Origin: Pseudomonadota bacterium | Lineage (GTDB): Bacteria; Pseudomonadota; Gammaproteobacteria; Burkholderiales; Thiobacillaceae | Direction: 5' to 3' | Length of the DNA stretch: 64,000 nucleotides | Assembly: GCA_021848725.1 (NCBI GenBank) | Contig: JAJZTS010000002.1 | Location: 1-64,000 of the forward strand | Part shown: positions 61,838-64,000 of the stretch, one piece after another | How the letters are laid out: every line of letters begins with the position of its first letter | Numbering within the stretch: the stretch's first letter is position 1 | Notes under the pieces: model-generated | The model's input: only the letters and a program-made list of their open reading frames with translations | Database searches by the model: none | Told to the model about the DNA's origin: nothing | Made by a program: the position numbers and the translations under genes

Positions 61838-63241
61838 ATGTTGCAATGGCTGATGAAGTTACTAGGCAAGAAACCGGCGCCGAGCCACAGCCGCCAGGGT
61901 ATGGGCATGCCGCAGGCCGCACCCGAAATCGCCACTCAAAGCATTGCCGAAGCCGCTACCGCCAGCACCACCGCCACCAATTTTCTTGGCCGGTCGGCAA
62001 TCCTCAATCGCCAACTGGCGGTCGTCGGCTACGAATTTCAGATCAAGCAATCGCCGGGCAGCTCGCCCCTGGTCTGCGATGCACTGCTCTTGGACAAACT
62101 CGTTCAAGGCCGCGCCACGATGTTCATTCATCGCCGGCTGACCTTCATCCCCCTGCACCCCCTGTCGCTCAACCACCCCCAGATCGAGCAACTGCCGGCC
62201 GACAATCTGGTGTTGCTCGTCACCCTGCCGACCGAGCCCCTCGCCGGCGAGCAAATACAGGCCCTGCGCGAGCGGGTGGCCGAACTGCAAGGCAAAGGCT
62301 ATGCCCTGGCCTTCGACCAGGCCCTGGAGCAAGGCCCGCTCGCCCCGCTGCTGGCCTTTGCCAATTACCTGCACCTCGACGCCAAGGGTGGCGACCCGAT
62401 TTGGCTGCTGGAACGGCAGAAACATTGCCATGCGGCCTTCCCCAACGTGCCGATGATCGTGCGCAATATCGATTCACTGGAGTTGCTCGATGCCTGCCGC
62501 AAGCTCGCCTTCCAGTTCTTCCAAGGCAACTACCTGACCAGCACGCGGGAATGGGGCCAACCCCGCATCGACACCAGCCGGGCCGTGATCCTGGAGTTGA
62601 TCGGCCACATCGCGGAAGAAGACATCGACTTCAAGCAGATGGCGCGCATCGCCGGCCAGGACCTGAGCCTGTATTACCGCCTGCTGCGCTATGTCAACTC
62701 GGCCGCCTTCGGCCTGAACAAAAAATTCGATTCGCTCGAACATGCCATGGTCCTGCTCGGCCGCGAGGGGCTGCGCCAGTGGCTCACCCTGATGCTGCTG
62801 AGCAGCAGCAAGGCGGACGACCTGGATGTGGCCTTGCGCGAGACCGCCTTCGTCCGCGCCCGCCTGGTCGAATTGCTGGCGCAAGAACATTGCACGCGGG
62901 CCGAATGCGAGCAGGCCTTCCTGGTCGGCCTGCTGTCCCTGATCGACGCCTTGTTCCATATGCCGCTGGCCGATGCCCTGCAGAAACTCGCCCTGCCCGA
63001 CCCGGTGGTCGACGCCCTGCTCAACCGCGGCGGCAAATTGGGCAACTACCTGAGCTTGGCCATCGCTTGCGAAAAAGGCTACGAAGGCGCCATCGAAGAA
63101 TTGGCCAAAACCTGCGGCCTCGACAGCCAGCAAATCAACGCCAAGCAAGTCGCCGCACTGAACTGGGCATCGGAGTTCAACGACCAACTGGCGGCAATGG
63201 ATCAGGCCGAGCCGACCAATACCCCGCCGGCAGCCGCTTAA
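61838..63241 (+). CDS. EAL-HDOD signalling protein with a degenerate EAL domain
   Basis: A 467-residue cytoplasmic protein of the YuxH class. Residues ~50-245 are an EAL-like domain: VVGYEFQI replaces the GYELL start and ALAFDQAL replaces the usual DDF, so most catalytic residues are lost and phosphodiesterase activity is unlikely. Residues ~250-450 are an HDOD domain ([46 protein letters not shown]). Such proteins scaffold c-di-GMP or stress signalling. GGAGA lies 5 bases ahead of the ATG. It overlaps pdxJ by 4 bases, convergently. Confidence 0.88.
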   Translation: MLQWLMKLLGKKPAPSHSRQGMGMPQAAPEIATQSIAEAATASTTATNFLGRSAILNRQLAVVGYEFQIKQSPGSSPLVCDALLLDKLVQGRATMFIHRRLTFIPLHPLSLNHPQIEQLPADNLVLLVTLPTEPLAGEQIQALRERVAELQGKGYALAFDQALEQGPLAPLLAFANYLHLDAKGGDPIWLLERQKHCHAAFPNVPMIVRNIDSLELLDACRKLAFQFFQGNYLTSTREWGQPRIDTSRAVILELIGHIAEEDIDFKQMARIAGQDLSLYYRLLRYVNSAAFGLNKKFDSLEHAMVLLGREGLRQWLTLMLLSSSKADDLDVALRETAFVRARLVELLAQEHCTRAECEQAFLVGLLSLIDALFHMPLADALQKLALPDPVVDALLNRGGKLGNYLSLAIACEKGYEGAIEELAKTCGLDSQQINAKQVAALNWASEFNDQLAAMDQAEPTNTPPAAA

Positions 63242-63960
63242 ACCGCCGTCACCATCAGCCGCTTCATCTCCGCCACCGCCGCGGCCCAGCCGACGAACAA
63301 GGCCTGGGCGACGATGGCGTGGCCGATGTTCAGTTCCACCACGCCGGGAATCGCCGCGACCGCGTGCACGTTGTGATAGTGCAGGCCGTGGCCGGCGTTG
63401 ACCTGCACGCCCAATTTCAAACCGTGCGCCACCGCCGTGCGGATGCGCGCCAGCTCGGCCGCCGCCTCGGCCTCGGTGTGCGCCTCGGCGAAACGGCCGG
63501 TATGGATCTCCACCACCGGCGCCCCGGCCGCCTTGGCCGCGTCCAGCTGCTTCGGTTCCGCATCGATGAACAGCGACACCCGAATGCCGGCCGCGCCCAG
63601 GCGCTGGCAAGCATCGCGCACCCGGTCGAGCTGGCCGGCCACGTCCAGCCCGCCCTCGGTGGTCAACTCCTGCCGCCGCTCCGGCACCAGGCAGACGTCT
63701 TGGGGTTTGACTGCCAAGGCGATGGCGATCATCTCCTCGGTCACCGCCATCTCCAGATTCATCCGGGTCTGCAAGCACTGGCGCAGGATATGCACGTCGG
63801 CGTCCTGGATATGCCGGCGATCCTCACGCAGATGCAGAGTGATCGAATCCGCCCCCGCCGTCTCCGCCATCAGCGCCGCCTGCACCGGGCTGGGGTAAGC
63901 CGTGCCGCGCGCCTGGCGCAGGGTGGCCACGTGGTCGATGTTGACGCCGAGTTTGATCAT
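63238..63960 (-). CDS. pdxJ: Pyridoxine 5'-phosphate synthase PdxJ
   Basis: A 240-residue TIM barrel that condenses 1-deoxyxylulose-5-phosphate with 3-amino-2-oxopropyl phosphate. [49 protein letters not shown] and [10 protein letters not shown] carry the active-site residues. The ATG at 63960 gives the usual N-terminus. Confidence 0.96.
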   Translation of the reverse strand: MIKLGVNIDHVATLRQARGTAYPSPVQAALMAETAGADSITLHLREDRRHIQDADVHILRQCLQTRMNLEMAVTEEMIAIALAVKPQDVCLVPERRQELTTEGGLDVAGQLDRVRDACQRLGAAGIRVSLFIDAEPKQLDAAKAAGAPVVEIHTGRFAEAHTEAEAAAELARIRTAVAHGLKLGVQVNAGHGLHYHNVHAVAAIPGVVELNIGHAIVAQALFVGWAAAVAEMKRLMVTAV

Positions 63961-63980
63961 GCTGGATTCCAAATCTGAAA

Positions 63981-63996
63981 CAATAAAAACGCGCTT
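63981..63996. repeat. Second copy of a 16-base sequence found upstream of yacG
   Basis: CAATAAAAACGCGCTT here matches 45809-45824. In both places it lies just upstream of a minus-strand start codon (pdxJ here), and on the minus strand it reads as the end of a terminator stem followed by T residues. The window ends before the other arm. Confidence 0.45.
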
Positions 63997-64000
63997 AAGC

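Overview
The window is about 64% G+C and reads as chromosome from a betaproteobacterium, probably a sulfur oxidiser of the Thiobacillaceae/Nitrosomonadales type. This is inferred from a SoeA-type cytoplasmic sulfite dehydrogenase at the left edge, the lptCAB-rpoN-ptsN-hprK-rapZ order, Coq7, a DUF2322 protein and a CCA protein with an HD domain. Genes are dense, many neighbours overlap as ATGA or TGATG, and no rRNA, tRNA, prophage, CRISPR array or complete insertion sequence was seen. The variable DNA consists of small palindromic repeats.

Layout. 1-1330: 5' part of soeA. 1.7-5.7 kb: a REC-PAS-GGDEF-EAL protein and an Atm1-type ABC exporter. 5.7-13.0 kb: an outer-membrane barrel protein and a heavy-metal RND efflux operon (exported His-containing protein, CzcB-like, CzcA-like, DUF3240, TolC-like). 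13.1-16.0 kb: a TRAP transporter (DctP, DctQ, DctM). 16.1-21.4 kb: a translationally coupled signalling triad (hybrid histidine kinase, REC-HD-GYP, REC-PPM phosphatase). 21.6-27.4 kb: a HAD phosphatase, a stand-alone CbiM-like permease, and an operon of TonB-dependent receptor, BNR-repeat protein, thioredoxin-like protein and TonB, which together look like a metal-uptake locus. 27.6-33.1 kb: HrpA helicase and a chemoreceptor with a CxxCH motif.

33-49 kb is mostly housekeeping: a PgsA-like enzyme, an MBL lipoprotein, TatD, a CPA2 antiporter, an NDUFA9-like protein, CCA, a DUF2892 protein, a GFA protein, IlvA, RpiA, a uracil-DNA glycosylase, YacG, ErpA, ArgC, S9 and L13, and an OsmC protein. 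It is interrupted by a small operon of alpha/beta hydrolase, acyl carrier protein and ketoacyl synthase. 49-52.6 kb: DUF2322, Coq7, a PNPOx-fold protein, a Lon N-domain protein, a UbiX-like prenyltransferase, a Gx-transporter protein and a NusG-domain-II protein. 52.7-59.7 kb: kdsD-kdsC-lptC-lptA-lptB-rpoN-ptsN-hprK-rapZ, which joins LPS precursor synthesis and transport to sigma-54 and PTS regulation and lacks hpf. 59.8-64 kb: a KefB-type antiporter, an EAL-HDOD protein and PdxJ.

The most unusual signals are a hairpin element seen in frame (tandem duplicated) inside the CzcA-like gene and again right after the rapZ stop codon, where each copy carries a different 15-bp outer stem matching its own flank; a 99-bp REPIN-like insertion in frame in hrpA; the TonB/CbiM locus with a Cys-cluster BNR protein; and the ACP-KAS-hydrolase operon whose hydrolase has cysteine at the nucleophile position.
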